NCBI RefSeq assembly: GCF_011064825.1
Contig: NZ_CP048751.1
Span: 806,001-870,000, forward strand
Direction of reading: 5' to 3'
Source: Brevundimonas mediterranea
Lineage (GTDB): Bacteria; Pseudomonadota; Alphaproteobacteria; Caulobacterales; Caulobacteraceae
Length of the DNA: 64,000 nt
The notes under the pieces: model-generated
The model's input: the letters and a program-made list of their open reading frames with translations, nothing else
What the model was told of the DNA's origin: nothing
Database searches by the model: none
In this document: positions 45,831 through 55,095 of the stretch, piece by piece
Layout of the letters: every line of letters starts with the position of its first letter
Numbering within the stretch: position 1 is the first letter of the stretch
Program-made: the position numbers and the translations under genes

Positions 45831-45834
45831 CGCA

Positions 45835-45862
45835 AAACGCCCGCCGTTTCCGGCGGGCGTTT
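45835..45862. terminator. Bidirectional terminator between kinase and ctrA
   Basis: AAACGCCCGCCG TTTC CGGCGGGCGTTT: a perfect 12-base stem with a four-base loop, A-rich on one side and T-rich on the other. It serves the plus-strand kinase (stop 45830) and the minus-strand ctrA (stop 45886). Confidence 0.9.
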
Positions 45863-45885
45863 CAGGATCAGGTGTCGGCGGCTTT

Positions 45886-46587
45886 TCAGGCGGCGACGCT
45901 GTTGGCGCCTTCGGCCGGGTCGCGCAGCACATAGCCGCGGCCCCAGACGGTCTCGATATAGTGTTTGCCGTCGGCGGCGGTGGCCAGCTTCTTGCGCAGC
46001 TTGCAGATGAAGACGTCGATGATCTTCAGCTCGGGCTCGTCCATGCCGCCGTACAGGTGGTTCAGGAACATTTCCTTGGTCAGGGTGGTGCCCTTGCGGA
46101 GCGAGAGCAGCTCCAGCATCTGGTATTCCTTGCCCGTCAGGTGGACGCGGTGACCGTTCACCTCGACCGTCTTGGCGTCCAGGTTCACGGCGATCTCGCC
46201 GGTGTGGATGATCGCCTGGGCGTGACCCTTGGAGCGACGGACCACGGCGTGGGTGCGCGCGATCAGCTCGTCCTTGTGGAAGGGCTTGGTCAGATAGTCG
46301 TCGGCGCCGCCGCCGAAGGTCTTGACCTTGGTCTCGATCTCATGGCTGCCCGACAGGATCATGACCGGCGTATTGATCTTGCCGACGCGAAGCTGGCGCA
46401 GGACCTCCAGACCGCTCATGTCGGGCAAGTTCAGGTCAAGCAGAATGAGGTCGTAGTCATAGATCTTACCCAGATCGATGCCTTCTTCACCCAGATCGGT
46501 CGTATAGACATTGAAGCCTTCCGACTTGAGCATCAATTCGATGCTTTGGGCAGTTGCGTGATCGTCTTCAATCAACAGGACGCGCAT
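45886..46587 (-). CDS. ctrA: Cell-cycle master regulator CtrA
   Basis: 233-aa OmpR-type response regulator that in Caulobacter binds the origin to block replication and controls flagellar, pilus and division genes. Asp51 phosphoacceptor ([19 protein letters not shown]) and wHTH from about 125 ([37 protein letters not shown]). The C-terminus ends in Ala-Ala, the known ClpXP degradation signal. ATG 46587 (MRVLLIEDD) is the family start; an upstream ATG is not used. Promoter features at 46588-46965. Confidence 0.97.
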   Translation of the reverse strand: MRVLLIEDDHATAQSIELMLKSEGFNVYTTDLGEEGIDLGKIYDYDLILLDLNLPDMSGLEVLRQLRVGKINTPVMILSGSHEIETKVKTFGGGADDYLTKPFHKDELIARTHAVVRRSKGHAQAIIHTGEIAVNLDAKTVEVNGHRVHLTGKEYQMLELLSLRKGTTLTKEMFLNHLYGGMDEPELKIIDVFICKLRKKLATAADGKHYIETVWGRGYVLRDPAEGANSVAA

Positions 46588-46965
46588 TCGTGCCCCTCCA
46601 GGCAAAAGCTTTGCGGTAACCACCCAGCCACACGGTTGGGTAACCTTGTTCGCAGGTTAAGACCCGAAAACCTTAAGAAGGGTTAACGCCGAGCCATTGA
46701 GTCGTTCCTAAGCTGATTTGCGAATCGCCGTCGAGAGTCTGGAGTCAACGATTCGAAATTAATTAACCATGTTTCCCTCCCGCCCCCCGCGCCGGCCCCG
46801 GGTTCGCATTCGCGGCTCCGAGGCCTAGGTCGCCGACCGGGCCGATCACAACCCCAAGGCGGTTCTGGCTTCACGTCCGCTTCTGACGTTGAATAGGATC
46901 ATATTCCTATCACAGGCGCCGCGTCGATCTAGGATGGCGCATCAGGTTTGTGATGGGAGAGAGTG
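46588..46965. promoter_or_regulatory. ctrA / gafYZ divergent control region
   Basis: 378 bases without a gene between ctrA and the plus-strand HTH gene. Five GANTC (CcrM) sites lie in 46699-46754 (GAGTC, GAATC, GAGTC, GAGTC, GATTC). TTAA half sites occur at 46657, 46673, 46683, 46759 and 46763. A palindrome ATAGGA TCATAT TCCTAT (46893-46910) is closer to the plus-strand gene. Methylation-timed ctrA transcription is known in Caulobacter and fits these sites. Confidence 0.7.
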
Positions 46966-47322
46966 ATGCTGGAGGATTACAGGGCGCCGGTCGGCGAGGA
47001 GGACCGGACCAAGGCCGGGCTGGCGGTGCATCTGGTGGCGGCGCGCACCGGCGCCCTGCCCGACCGGATGACGGCGCGCGGACGGCTCGACCCGCTCAGT
47101 TCACGCGCGCGCTGGCTGGCCATGTATCTGTCCCATATCGCTTTCGGCTGGACGCTGGAACGGGTCGGCCATGTGTTCGGCATGAACCGCACGACGGTCA
47201 GTGCGGCCTGCCGCTGGGTGGAGGACGAACGCGACAGCCGCGCCATCGACGACCTGCTGGAACAGCTGGAGGCCTGTATCGCGGGCCTGTACGACGCGCC
47301 GCGCTGGGAGATGCCGCAATGA
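46966..47322 (+). CDS. DnaA-C-terminal-like HTH protein; candidate GTA activator GafY
   Basis: 118 aa. The region about 46-95 (SSRARWLAMYLSHIAFGWTLERVGHVFGMNRTTVSAACRWVEDERD) copies the DnaA box-binding HTH (MNRTTVSAACR for the DnaA DHTTV-type motif) without the ATPase. Start ATG 46966 with GGGAG six bases upstream; GTG 46963 is the alternative. It overlaps the next gene by four bases. In Caulobacter, GafY is a DnaA-like HTH protein encoded next to GafZ and activates GTA genes; Rhodobacter GafA joins both. The identity is inferred from architecture. Confidence 0.6.
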   Translation: MLEDYRAPVGEEDRTKAGLAVHLVAARTGALPDRMTARGRLDPLSSRARWLAMYLSHIAFGWTLERVGHVFGMNRTTVSAACRWVEDERDSRAIDDLLEQLEACIAGLYDAPRWEMPQ

Positions 47323-48029
47323 GCCGCGCCGTCGAACGCGCCCGCGACCTGCTGGTCCGGTCCGGCGCCTGGCTGTCGGCCGAACACGGGGTCTATGCGC
47401 TGCGGCTGGGCGCCGACCGGCGCGGCCGCGTCAGCCTGACCCTGGCCGAGCCCGAGTTCCGCGCCCTGATCGACCGGCCCGGCCTGCGCCGTCGCCCCCA
47501 GGGCGGCTGGGTCGCGCGCCCGTCCGGCTGCGAAGGCCCCTCCGCCCCGCCGGGCCGCCCCGGCGTCATCGACGGCCAGCGCACCCTGATCGACGCAGAG
47601 GGCCGCATGATCCGTCACGCCGCCAACCTGGGCGAAAGCCCCATCGCCTGGCTGGCGCGCCGCCGGGACGCCGCCGGCCGACCCTGGCTGACCCCGGCCG
47701 AGGCCGCCGCCGGCGAACGCCTGCGCACCGAGGTGGAACAGGCCCGCGCCTGCCCGTCCCTGACCATGCGCTGGGACGCCCTGCCCCGCGCCGGGGCCGG
47801 TTCTGCGGCGCGGATCGAGCCCGGCGACCGCGCCCTGTCGGCCGGCCGTCGCGTCGAAGAGGCCCTGACCGCCGTCGGTCCGCGCCTGCGCCCCATGCTG
47901 ACGCGGATCTGCGTTCACGGCGACAGTCTGAAACTGGCCGAAACCGGCCTGGGCCTGCGCCGCCGCCAGGGCAAGACCCTGCTGAAACAGGCGCTACAGG
48001 CCCTGGCGGACCACTATGGGATCGGTTGA
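47319..48029 (+). CDS. DUF6456 protein; candidate GTA activator/anti-terminator GafZ
   Basis: 236 aa. An N-terminal Arg-rich domain is followed by LIDAEGRMIRHAANLGESPIAWLARRRDAAGRPWL (about 91-127), which begins the DUF6456 core, and a C-terminal HTH-like part (LKLAETGLGLRRRQGKTLLKQALQALADHYG). ATG 47319 overlaps the upstream stop. Pairing with a DnaA-like HTH protein suggests GafZ, reported in Caulobacter as an anti-terminator for the GTA cluster. Other HTH/DUF6456 pairs exist, so this is not proof. Confidence 0.6.
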   Translation: MSRAVERARDLLVRSGAWLSAEHGVYALRLGADRRGRVSLTLAEPEFRALIDRPGLRRRPQGGWVARPSGCEGPSAPPGRPGVIDGQRTLIDAEGRMIRHAANLGESPIAWLARRRDAAGRPWLTPAEAAAGERLRTEVEQARACPSLTMRWDALPRAGAGSAARIEPGDRALSAGRRVEEALTAVGPRLRPMLTRICVHGDSLKLAETGLGLRRRQGKTLLKQALQALADHYGIG

Positions 48030-48031
48030 GG

Positions 48032-49231
48032 TCACAGGTATTTCATCCAGGCGTGCGGGCTGCGCCGTTTGACGCCGGCAAACCAGCGGCAGGCGTACCA
48101 GCAGGGCACGGCGACCCCGGCGGCCAACAGCCACAGCCAGGCGACGTTCGGCACGCCGAAGCCGTCGCCCTGATTGGCGCCGAACAGGGCCAGGGCCGAC
48201 AGATAGACCAGGTGCAGCCCGTAGATGTGGATCAGATAGAAGAACAGCGGCGCCCCGCCGAACACGGCCAGAACGCCCGTCAATCGGGACGGCGCCTGTT
48301 CCAGGCCTGCGAGAAACAGGGCGCCGAGGCCCAGCGTCAACAGGATGAAATCGGCCGACGGCGGATATTTGGTCAGGTTCAGCACGCTCATGACGGTGTG
48401 CAGCGGCGTGGCCTGGACGGCCCAGGGCGTCGGGTCGCCGTAGACATTGAGGCCCCGGAGCACGATCAGCAGCGTCAGGGCGGTCAAGCCGGTCAGGACC
48501 AGTCGCCGCAAACGCAGCGACGCATCCCCGACGAACCACGGTCCGATCCCGTACCCCAGGGCCGCCACCCCGATCCAGGGCAGCAGGGGATAGGAGGTCC
48601 GCACCTGACCGCCCCAGGGCAGGTCGATCAGGGTGCGGTCGTGCAGCACCGCCCACAGGACATGACCCGGCTGGCCCGCCGCGATCGTGATGGGATCCAG
48701 CAGATTGTGGCCCAGGACGATGACCAGCCCCACGGCGATCAGGACCGGACGCGGCAGATGCACCAGGGCGGCCAGGGCGATCATCGACAGGCCGATGGCC
48801 CAGATGACCTGGAGATAGATGATCTGGGGCGTGAAGGAGAAGCTCCAGCCGAAGCCGACCAGCGTCAGTTCCAGCACCACCAGAAACAGGCCGCGTTTCA
48901 GCAGGAAGTCGGACGCCGCCCGTGCGCCGACCGCCCCTCCCCCTCGGCCGTTGCCGTAAAGCCAGGCGCCCAGTCCCGTCAGGGCGATGAACACCGGTGC
49001 GCACAGATGGGCCGACAGCCGGGTGAAGAACAGGGCCGGAGACGTCGTCTCCAGGTTCATCGGGTCCGAGACCTGGGCGTGGATGAAGAAGAACTCCCGC
49101 GCGTGGTCCACCAGCATCAGCAGGATGACCAGGCCGCGCAGGGCGTCGATGGAACGGATACGGCCGCCCGAACGGACCTGTTCGGGCGGGGCGACGGAAG
49201 CGGGCGCAAGCGTTGCGGCGGTTGACATCAT
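48032..49231 (-). CDS. Membrane acyltransferase (DUF1624/HGSNAT-like)
   Basis: About 399 aa with about ten hydrophobic helices. The opening GRIRSIDALRGLVILLMLVDHAREFF and the later helices match heparan-alpha-glucosaminide N-acetyltransferase-like (DUF1624) proteins, which acylate sugars across the membrane. ATG 49231 or 49228. Divergent from the TonB receptor, 50 bases away. Confidence 0.8.
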   Translation of the reverse strand: MMSTAATLAPASVAPPEQVRSGGRIRSIDALRGLVILLMLVDHAREFFFIHAQVSDPMNLETTSPALFFTRLSAHLCAPVFIALTGLGAWLYGNGRGGGAVGARAASDFLLKRGLFLVVLELTLVGFGWSFSFTPQIIYLQVIWAIGLSMIALAALVHLPRPVLIAVGLVIVLGHNLLDPITIAAGQPGHVLWAVLHDRTLIDLPWGGQVRTSYPLLPWIGVAALGYGIGPWFVGDASLRLRRLVLTGLTALTLLIVLRGLNVYGDPTPWAVQATPLHTVMSVLNLTKYPPSADFILLTLGLGALFLAGLEQAPSRLTGVLAVFGGAPLFFYLIHIYGLHLVYLSALALFGANQGDGFGVPNVAWLWLLAAGVAVPCWYACRWFAGVKRRSPHAWMKYL

Positions 49232-49281
49232 CAGGCGGAAGCGGATAGCCGATACTTTATAACGTTTCAACGGAGTATCAC

Positions 49282-51500
49282 GTGTCCCTGCTTTCGAGCT
49301 GCGCCAGCCTGTGCCTTCTGGCCGCCGCCAACGCCGAAGCCGCCCCTGTTCTGGAAGCGGCGCCGGAACCCGCAGAAGCCACAACGGTGGGCGAGATCGT
49401 GGTTCTGGGCCGTCGGGCGTCGCCGCATGACCGTACCCTGGGCGTCGGCGCAGTGACCGAGCGGATGTCGCCGTCCAGCCGGTCGATCGAAAGCGACCTG
49501 CTGCACGCCGTCGGCGCCACACGCCTGTCCGACGCCCTGGAGCTGGTCAGCGGCGTCAGCCAGCAGAACAACCGCGGCGGGGTGATGGACAATTTCGCTA
49601 TCCGCGGCTTCCTGGGCACGCCCGACGGCGGGGCCGAATATTATGTCGACGGCTTCCTGGCCAACCGGGGCATGGCCCCGCCGCGCGACCCGGCCACGGC
49701 CGAGCGGATCGAGGTGCTGAAGGGGCCGGCCGGCGCCCTGTTCGGCGACATCGACCCGGCGGGCCGGATCAATATCGTCTCAAAGACCCCGCGTTTCACC
49801 CCCGACGCCGTCTTCACCGGCACGGTCGGCTCCTTCGGCGTGCGGCGAGGCGAACTGGACGTGACCGGCCCCCTGTCGGACAGCCTGGCCGGGCGGCTGG
49901 TGCTGGCGGGCGAGACCAGCAGCGGCTGGCGCGACCATGTCGGGATGGATCGCACCTCGGTCGCCCCGTCCCTGACCTGGCGGCCCAACGACGCCCTCCG
50001 CCTGACCTATGTGGGCGAGTTCACGGTCTTCTCGACCCTGTTCGACCGCGGCATGCCCGCCGTGAACGGCGACGCCCTGGCCCTGCCGGAGTCGAACTAC
50101 TACGGCGAGCCCAGCGACGGCCCGACGCGGTTCCGCAACGAACGGCACCAGATCACCGGCGAGTACCAGATCAGCGACAACTGGAGCCTGAACGGCGGGG
50201 TGGCCTGGCGGGGCGGCTCGCTGAAGGGCCTGTCCAGCGACCATTCGCGCCTGGTCGGCGAGACGCTAACGAACGGCACCAGATCACCGGCGAGTACCAG
50301 ATCAGCGACAACTGGAGCCTGAACGGCGGGGTGGCCTGGCGGGGCGGCTCGCTGAAGGGCCTGTCCAGCGACCATTCGCGCCTGGTCGGCGAGACGCTGT
50401 GGCGCCAGCGCCGGGGTCGCGACTTCACCGTCGAGGACCTGTCGGCCCGGCTGGAGCTGAACGGCGTGGTGGCGACCGGCCTGGGCGTGCACACTCTGGG
50501 CTTCGGGGTGAAGGCCTATCAGCTGACCTATGGCGAGAAGTGGCTGAGGATCAATCCGACGGCGGCCAACCCCTATCCGATCGACCTGTTCAACCCCGTC
50601 TATGGCGCGGTCCCCAGCCCCACGCCCCTGCCCTTCACCGACAATCTGGAAACGCGCGAGGTCGTCACCCTGTACGCCCAGGACCTGTGGGAGGTGAACG
50701 ACCGCCTCAGCCTGGTCGCGGGCCTGCGCTGGGACGACTACAGCCAGACCATCCGCAACAACCGCACCGGCGCCGTGGGCGAGAACAAGGACAGCCCGGT
50801 CGATTATCGCTTCGCCGCCCGCTATCGCCTGACCGACGCCCTGACCGCCCACGCCAGCTATGGCCAGTCCTTCGTGCTGAACTCCGGCACGGGCCGGACC
50901 GGCGCCGGCTTCACGCCCGAAGAAGGCAAGGGCTATGAGATCGGCCTGTCCGGCGCCTGGGAGAGAATCGACCTCGCCGCCACCGTCTTCGACATCGAGA
51001 AGACCAACATCCTGACCAGCGACCCGGTGGACGCTAACTATCTGGCGCCGGTCGGCAAGCTGACCTCGCGCGGGATCGAGCTGGACGGGTCGGTGCGGGT
51101 GGGCGAGGCCTGGCAGGTGGTCGCCAACTACGCCTGGACCGACGCCAAGGCCGACGACAAGGCCTTCGCCACCGACAAGGTCCTGAACGTGCCGGAACAC
51201 TCCGGCTCGCTGTTCGTGGTCGGTCGTTTCGCCACGACCCACGGCACGGACTGGTCGATGACGGCCGGCGCCGCCTATGTCGGCGACCGGGCCGCGACCC
51301 TGACCACCGACGGGGTGCGGCTGCCCGCCTACTGGAAGGCCAAGGCGGCGGTCGAATATGGCCTGACGCCCCAGGTCACGGCGCGGGTCGAGATCGACAA
51401 CCTGTTCGACGAACGCTACGCCGCCAGTTCCTACAGCGCCCTGTGGATCTTCCCCGGCGCCCCCCGCAGCCTGCGCGCCTCGCTGCGGATCGCGCTCTGA
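49282..51500 (+). pseudogene. TonB-dependent (siderophore-type) receptor, frameshifted by tandem duplication
   Basis: GTG start with GGAG six bases upstream. The plug domain is intact: MDNFAIRGFLGTPDGGAEYYVDGF, ERIEVLKGPAGALFGDIDPAGRINIVSK. A barrel follows. A perfect 131-bp tandem duplication (50137-50398) shifts the frame, so the first part stops at 50322 and the rest reads from about 50331 in another frame to 51500. Removing one copy gives one frame of about 695 aa with C-terminus SLRASLRIAL, typical of the family. The gene is inactive as read, but loss of one copy by recombination would restore it. Confidence 0.88.
50137..50398. repeat. Perfect 131-bp tandem duplication in the TonB receptor
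   Basis: Copies 50137-50267 and 50268-50398, identical. 131 is not a multiple of three, hence the frameshift. Each copy ends GAGACGCT. The identity points to a recent event, or an assembly error. Confidence 0.95.
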
Positions 51501-51583
51501 CGGGCGGGGGGCGCGGGTCGGAACGATTGGCAGACGCGCGCCGTCCCGATAACACGGCGGTCTTGGATCGAGGGGAGACGCGC

Positions 51584-52183
51584 GTGGGATTGGGACGCTA
51601 CATCAAGGGCGTGATGTCCAGACTGGCCCCCGGGGCCGCCCCCAATGGGGCGCGCTCCGCCAAGGCGCGGCGGATTCGCGGCCTGCCGGATCGGCGTGTG
51701 ATGGCGGAAAGCTATGTGCCCGCCCTGGCCGCCGACGGCGGACGCATCCTGTGGGTCGGGTGTCGCGAATATACGCTGGACGACTATGCGGCGCTGGAGG
51801 CGAACGGCGGCGAGGTCTGGACCACCGACATCGACCCGTCCGCAGAACGCTGGGGCCGCAAGGGCCGCCACCGCACCGGCGACGTCTGCGAGGCCGACGC
51901 TCTGTTCGGCGACCTGACGTTCGACGCCGTCGTCTGCAACGGGGTGCTGGGCTATGGGGTGGACAGCCCCGAGCAGCAGCGGCGGGCCCTGGCGGCCCTG
52001 GCGGCGGTCTTGCGTCCCGGCGGGCGGCTGTTGCTGGGCTGGAACACCGACAAGATCGACGACCCGGTGGCGGCGGGCCTGACCGCCCCCGCCTTCGCCC
52101 CCGCCCCCCTGGGCGATCGGCCGACGCGGGTGGGGTTCGACGCCGTGACCCACGTCTACGACAGTCTGATCCGCCGCGCCTGA
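51584..52183 (+). CDS. Class I SAM-dependent methyltransferase-like protein
   Basis: 199 aa from GTG 51584 with GGGGAG six bases upstream. Rossmann-type motif I is weak (ILWVGCREYTLDDY), followed by an acidic strand (WTTDIDPSAERWG), FDAVVCNGVLGYGVDSPEQQ and LRPGGRLLLGWNTDKID. This matches methyltransferase type 11. The following sugar-transfer genes suggest a surface-glycan target. Confidence 0.75.
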   Translation: MGLGRYIKGVMSRLAPGAAPNGARSAKARRIRGLPDRRVMAESYVPALAADGGRILWVGCREYTLDDYAALEANGGEVWTTDIDPSAERWGRKGRHRTGDVCEADALFGDLTFDAVVCNGVLGYGVDSPEQQRRALAALAAVLRPGGRLLLGWNTDKIDDPVAAGLTAPAFAPAPLGDRPTRVGFDAVTHVYDSLIRRA

Positions 52184-52190
52184 TCCGGCG

Positions 52191-53351
52191 TCAGGGGAAG
52201 GAACGGCCCCTGCGCGACACGCCCAACCCGGGCAGCGCCGACGGCCAGAACCGCCGCCTCCGGGGCTGGCCGGCGCCGGACCGGTCCGCCAGGGTTTCGC
52301 GCAGCGCGTCCAGTTCCGCCGCACGGGCGGCCGGAGAATGGACCTGTTCGACGAAGGCTTGGCCGCCGCGCGCCAGGGCCAGACGCGCCTGCGGGTCCTC
52401 GATCAGCCGGTTCATGGCGTCGGCCAGGGACCGGGCGTCCTCAACCCCGACATAGACCGCGTGGTCGCCGCTGGCCTCACGCAGGCCGCCGCGTCCCGAC
52501 GAAATCAGGGCCGCCCCGGCCGCGTGCGCCTCGAGCGCGGTCAGCCCCATGGCCTCGCGGACGCGCGACGGCGTGGCGGCGATGGCGGCGCGGCGCGTCA
52601 CGGCCTGCACCTGGACCAGCGACGCCGACTTGTGGATCTCGACCCGATCGCCGAACCGGTCCAGCAGCCGCACATGGGGCTCGGCCCAGTCGCTGTTCCG
52701 GTCCCATTCGCCCAGCACCAGGGCGCCGCGCCAGTCGGGATGACGGTCCAGCGTCTCGGCCAGAGCCTGGCAGAACAGGTCCAGCCCCTTTTCCGGCAGG
52801 GCGCGGCCGCAGAACAGGATCAGTTTCTCGCGCGTCTCTGGATCAGCCCGCCAGGCCTCGACGTCGATGGGATTGGACACGACCGCCACCCGGTCCGCCA
52901 GGCGCGGATAGTCGGCCGCGAACTCCTGACCCGCGGCCTCGCTGACGAAGACCAGACGGTCGAAACGGGCCAGCCGACGGCCGTAGCGCCAGGCGTCTAT
53001 CGGATTGTGCGCGGGTCGGATCCGCGTGTGGCGGTACAGGACATGGGTCGCCTGGGGCAGGCTGCGGGTCATTTCGGACGCCGCCTTGAGCTGCTGGTGG
53101 TATTCGACGACGGCCGGGTTCAGGGTCGTCAGAATCCGCCCCACCGCGGCATTGCGCGCCTTGCGCCCCAGGCCCGCCGGAACGGTCAGGGTGTGCGTAC
53201 CGGCCGGCGTCGGGCCGCCCGCGTCGCAGATCAGGGTCACGGCCGCCTGAAGCCGGCTGTAGCCCGACAGGGTGCGGACCACGGTTTCCATCGAATTGCC
53301 CTTCTCAGGGCAGAAGTCGCAGCCTCGCGGCAGGATGACGGCGATACGCAT
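52191..53351 (-). CDS. GT4-family glycosyltransferase
   Basis: 386 aa, GT-B fold. Start MRIAVILPRGCDFCPEKGNSMETVVRTL. C-terminal nucleotide-sugar domain: LILFCGRALPEKGLDLFCQAL, then AIAATPSRVREAMGLTALEAHAAGAALISSGRGGLRE, which is the E-x7-E pattern of GT4. Soluble, so it acts at the cytosolic membrane face. Pairs with the next gene on the same strand. Confidence 0.9.
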   Translation of the reverse strand: MRIAVILPRGCDFCPEKGNSMETVVRTLSGYSRLQAAVTLICDAGGPTPAGTHTLTVPAGLGRKARNAAVGRILTTLNPAVVEYHQQLKAASEMTRSLPQATHVLYRHTRIRPAHNPIDAWRYGRRLARFDRLVFVSEAAGQEFAADYPRLADRVAVVSNPIDVEAWRADPETREKLILFCGRALPEKGLDLFCQALAETLDRHPDWRGALVLGEWDRNSDWAEPHVRLLDRFGDRVEIHKSASLVQVQAVTRRAAIAATPSRVREAMGLTALEAHAAGAALISSGRGGLREASGDHAVYVGVEDARSLADAMNRLIEDPQARLALARGGQAFVEQVHSPAARAAELDALRETLADRSGAGQPRRRRFWPSALPGLGVSRRGRSFP

Positions 53352-53355
53352 GGCC

Positions 53356-54321
53356 TCAATCTTCCTTCCGACCAGGGGACGCCGTGAACATCTCGGGGTA
53401 GGCGACGGCCCCCGTGGCGCGCCGCCCGCGCGGGCCGTTCACGCCCAACAGACGCCGCAGCTTGAAACTGGCCTTCAGCCAGGGCTCGACGGCGGACCGG
53501 CGCTCGGCCTTGACGTCGATACAGGTGACGCCGCCCAGGCCGGACAGGGTGTGCAGCCCGTCGGAAAAGCCCGGCGACAGATCGCCCGGCTCGAACCGCC
53601 GCACCGTCGAGGCCGCGAACGTCCGGGGCGACAGGGCGTCGATCCGCAGCAGATTGATCGCCACGCCATAGGCGGCGGCGCAATCCTGAACCGGCAGATG
53701 GACGGCGCCGTCCTGCACGAAGGCCGTGCCGCCCGGACGCGAGACGTCCAGGCCGCGCATCACCGGATTGCCGGGATGGGGCGTCCAGGGACCGGTCAGG
53801 GTCTCGGCCCAGGCCGCATGGAGTTCACGCATCGCCCGGTCGTCCGGCCCGGCCAGGGCGTAGAACAGCCACCACCGGCCGTCGTGGCGGACCACGGTCG
53901 GGTCGATGGCCGCCGCCTCACCCAGGCGCGCGACGGCCTGCCACTGATCGGGAAACCGGACGCAGCGATACAGGATCAGGCCGCCGCTCTTGTAGCCCTC
54001 AGGCAGCATATAGAGGGCGTCTCCGTCCTGGATCAGGGTCGGATAGGACAGGTGCCAGGGCTCCGACAGGGCCAGGCCCTGGTCCACCAGACGGTCATCG
54101 GCGTCGTACCGATAGAAGCGGATCCGGCCGCGACGGAGGTGATAGTCGAACGCCTCGACGAAGACGGTCAGCCCGCCGTCCCGCTGGATCGCGAACGGAT
54201 CGGCCAGATAGGCGTAGGGGCCGACATCCGGCAGCCAGACGATCTCGTCCGGGCGGGGCGGGCGATCCACGACATCGGCCAGGGGACGTCGGATGAAACC
54301 GGAACGCCACAGGTCGAACAT
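53356..54321 (-). CDS. Five-bladed propeller protein, glucosaminyl/GIPC transferase-like
   Basis: 321 aa. Repeated beta-strand/turn units and AYLADPFAIQRDGGLTVFVEAFDY, YPTLIQDGDALYMLPEGYKSGGLILYR and IDPTVVRHDGRWWLFYA match the GH43-like propeller region found in glucosamine inositolphosphorylceramide transferase-type proteins. Its role in glycan assembly is inferred from the GT4 neighbour four bases away. ATG 54321. Confidence 0.72.
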   Translation of the reverse strand: MFDLWRSGFIRRPLADVVDRPPRPDEIVWLPDVGPYAYLADPFAIQRDGGLTVFVEAFDYHLRRGRIRFYRYDADDRLVDQGLALSEPWHLSYPTLIQDGDALYMLPEGYKSGGLILYRCVRFPDQWQAVARLGEAAAIDPTVVRHDGRWWLFYALAGPDDRAMRELHAAWAETLTGPWTPHPGNPVMRGLDVSRPGGTAFVQDGAVHLPVQDCAAAYGVAINLLRIDALSPRTFAASTVRRFEPGDLSPGFSDGLHTLSGLGGVTCIDVKAERRSAVEPWLKASFKLRRLLGVNGPRGRRATGAVAYPEMFTASPGRKED

Positions 54322-54486
54322 GACGCGGTCCTCAGCCGGCCTGAGGCGGCGGGGCGACCGACCGGCAGTGTTCTGAAATCACGCGCATCCTGGTTCCGAC
54401 CCGACGTTCTTCGACGCTCTCGATCAAGCTTTACCTTAGGAAGGGCGTCGAGAACGAGGCGTGGGGCGAAATAAATCCGTGCGGCC

Positions 54487-54936
54487 TCACCCCGCCGCCC
54501 CGTTCGCGATCTGGGCCGCCTCTCGAATCCGGCCGACCATGCTGTTCAGGCCGTTGGCGCGCTGGCGCGTCAGGGCCGAGGGCAGGCCCAGACGGTCCAG
54601 TGCGGCCTTGGCGTCGAAGGCCAGGATCTCGGCCGGGGTGCGGCCGGAATAGAGTTTGAGCAGCAGAGCGATATTGCCCTTGGACAGGGCGCTGTCGCTG
54701 TCGGCGGCGAACCACAGGCGGTCGCCCTCGACCTGGGTCGCCAGCCAGACCCGGGCGGCGCATCCGGGCACCTGGTTGGCCTCGATACAGTCGGCCGGGT
54801 CCAGCGGGGCCAGGCCCTTGCCCAGTTCGATCACATATTCGATCCGCTGCTCCCAGTCGCCCAGCAGGTCGAAATCCTCGGCCAGTTCGGCCAGGGTCTG
54901 GTCAAGACTGTCGGTCGGGGGCGTGCGCTGGGTCAT
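54487..54936 (-). CDS. SufE-family sulfur acceptor
   Basis: 149 aa. Acceptor of sulfane sulfur from SufS for Fe-S cluster assembly; active Cys59 in NQVPGCAARVWL. RIEYVIELGKGLAPLD is typical. ATG 54936. No other suf gene is adjacent. Confidence 0.9.
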   Translation of the reverse strand: MTQRTPPTDSLDQTLAELAEDFDLLGDWEQRIEYVIELGKGLAPLDPADCIEANQVPGCAARVWLATQVEGDRLWFAADSDSALSKGNIALLLKLYSGRTPAEILAFDAKAALDRLGLPSALTRQRANGLNSMVGRIREAAQIANGAAG

Positions 54937-55095
54937 GGCCGCCAGATAGGCCGCGCGGCCGTTAACGACAACTGGCTGTTTTGTCCCCCGATATTCATGG
55001 TGAACGCGGGTTCGGATATCGCCTGGAACGGGAGCGGCCTCGCACCGACTCGGCGGCCGGTTTAGGCTCCAGACGAGCAACAACGGCCAGAACGC

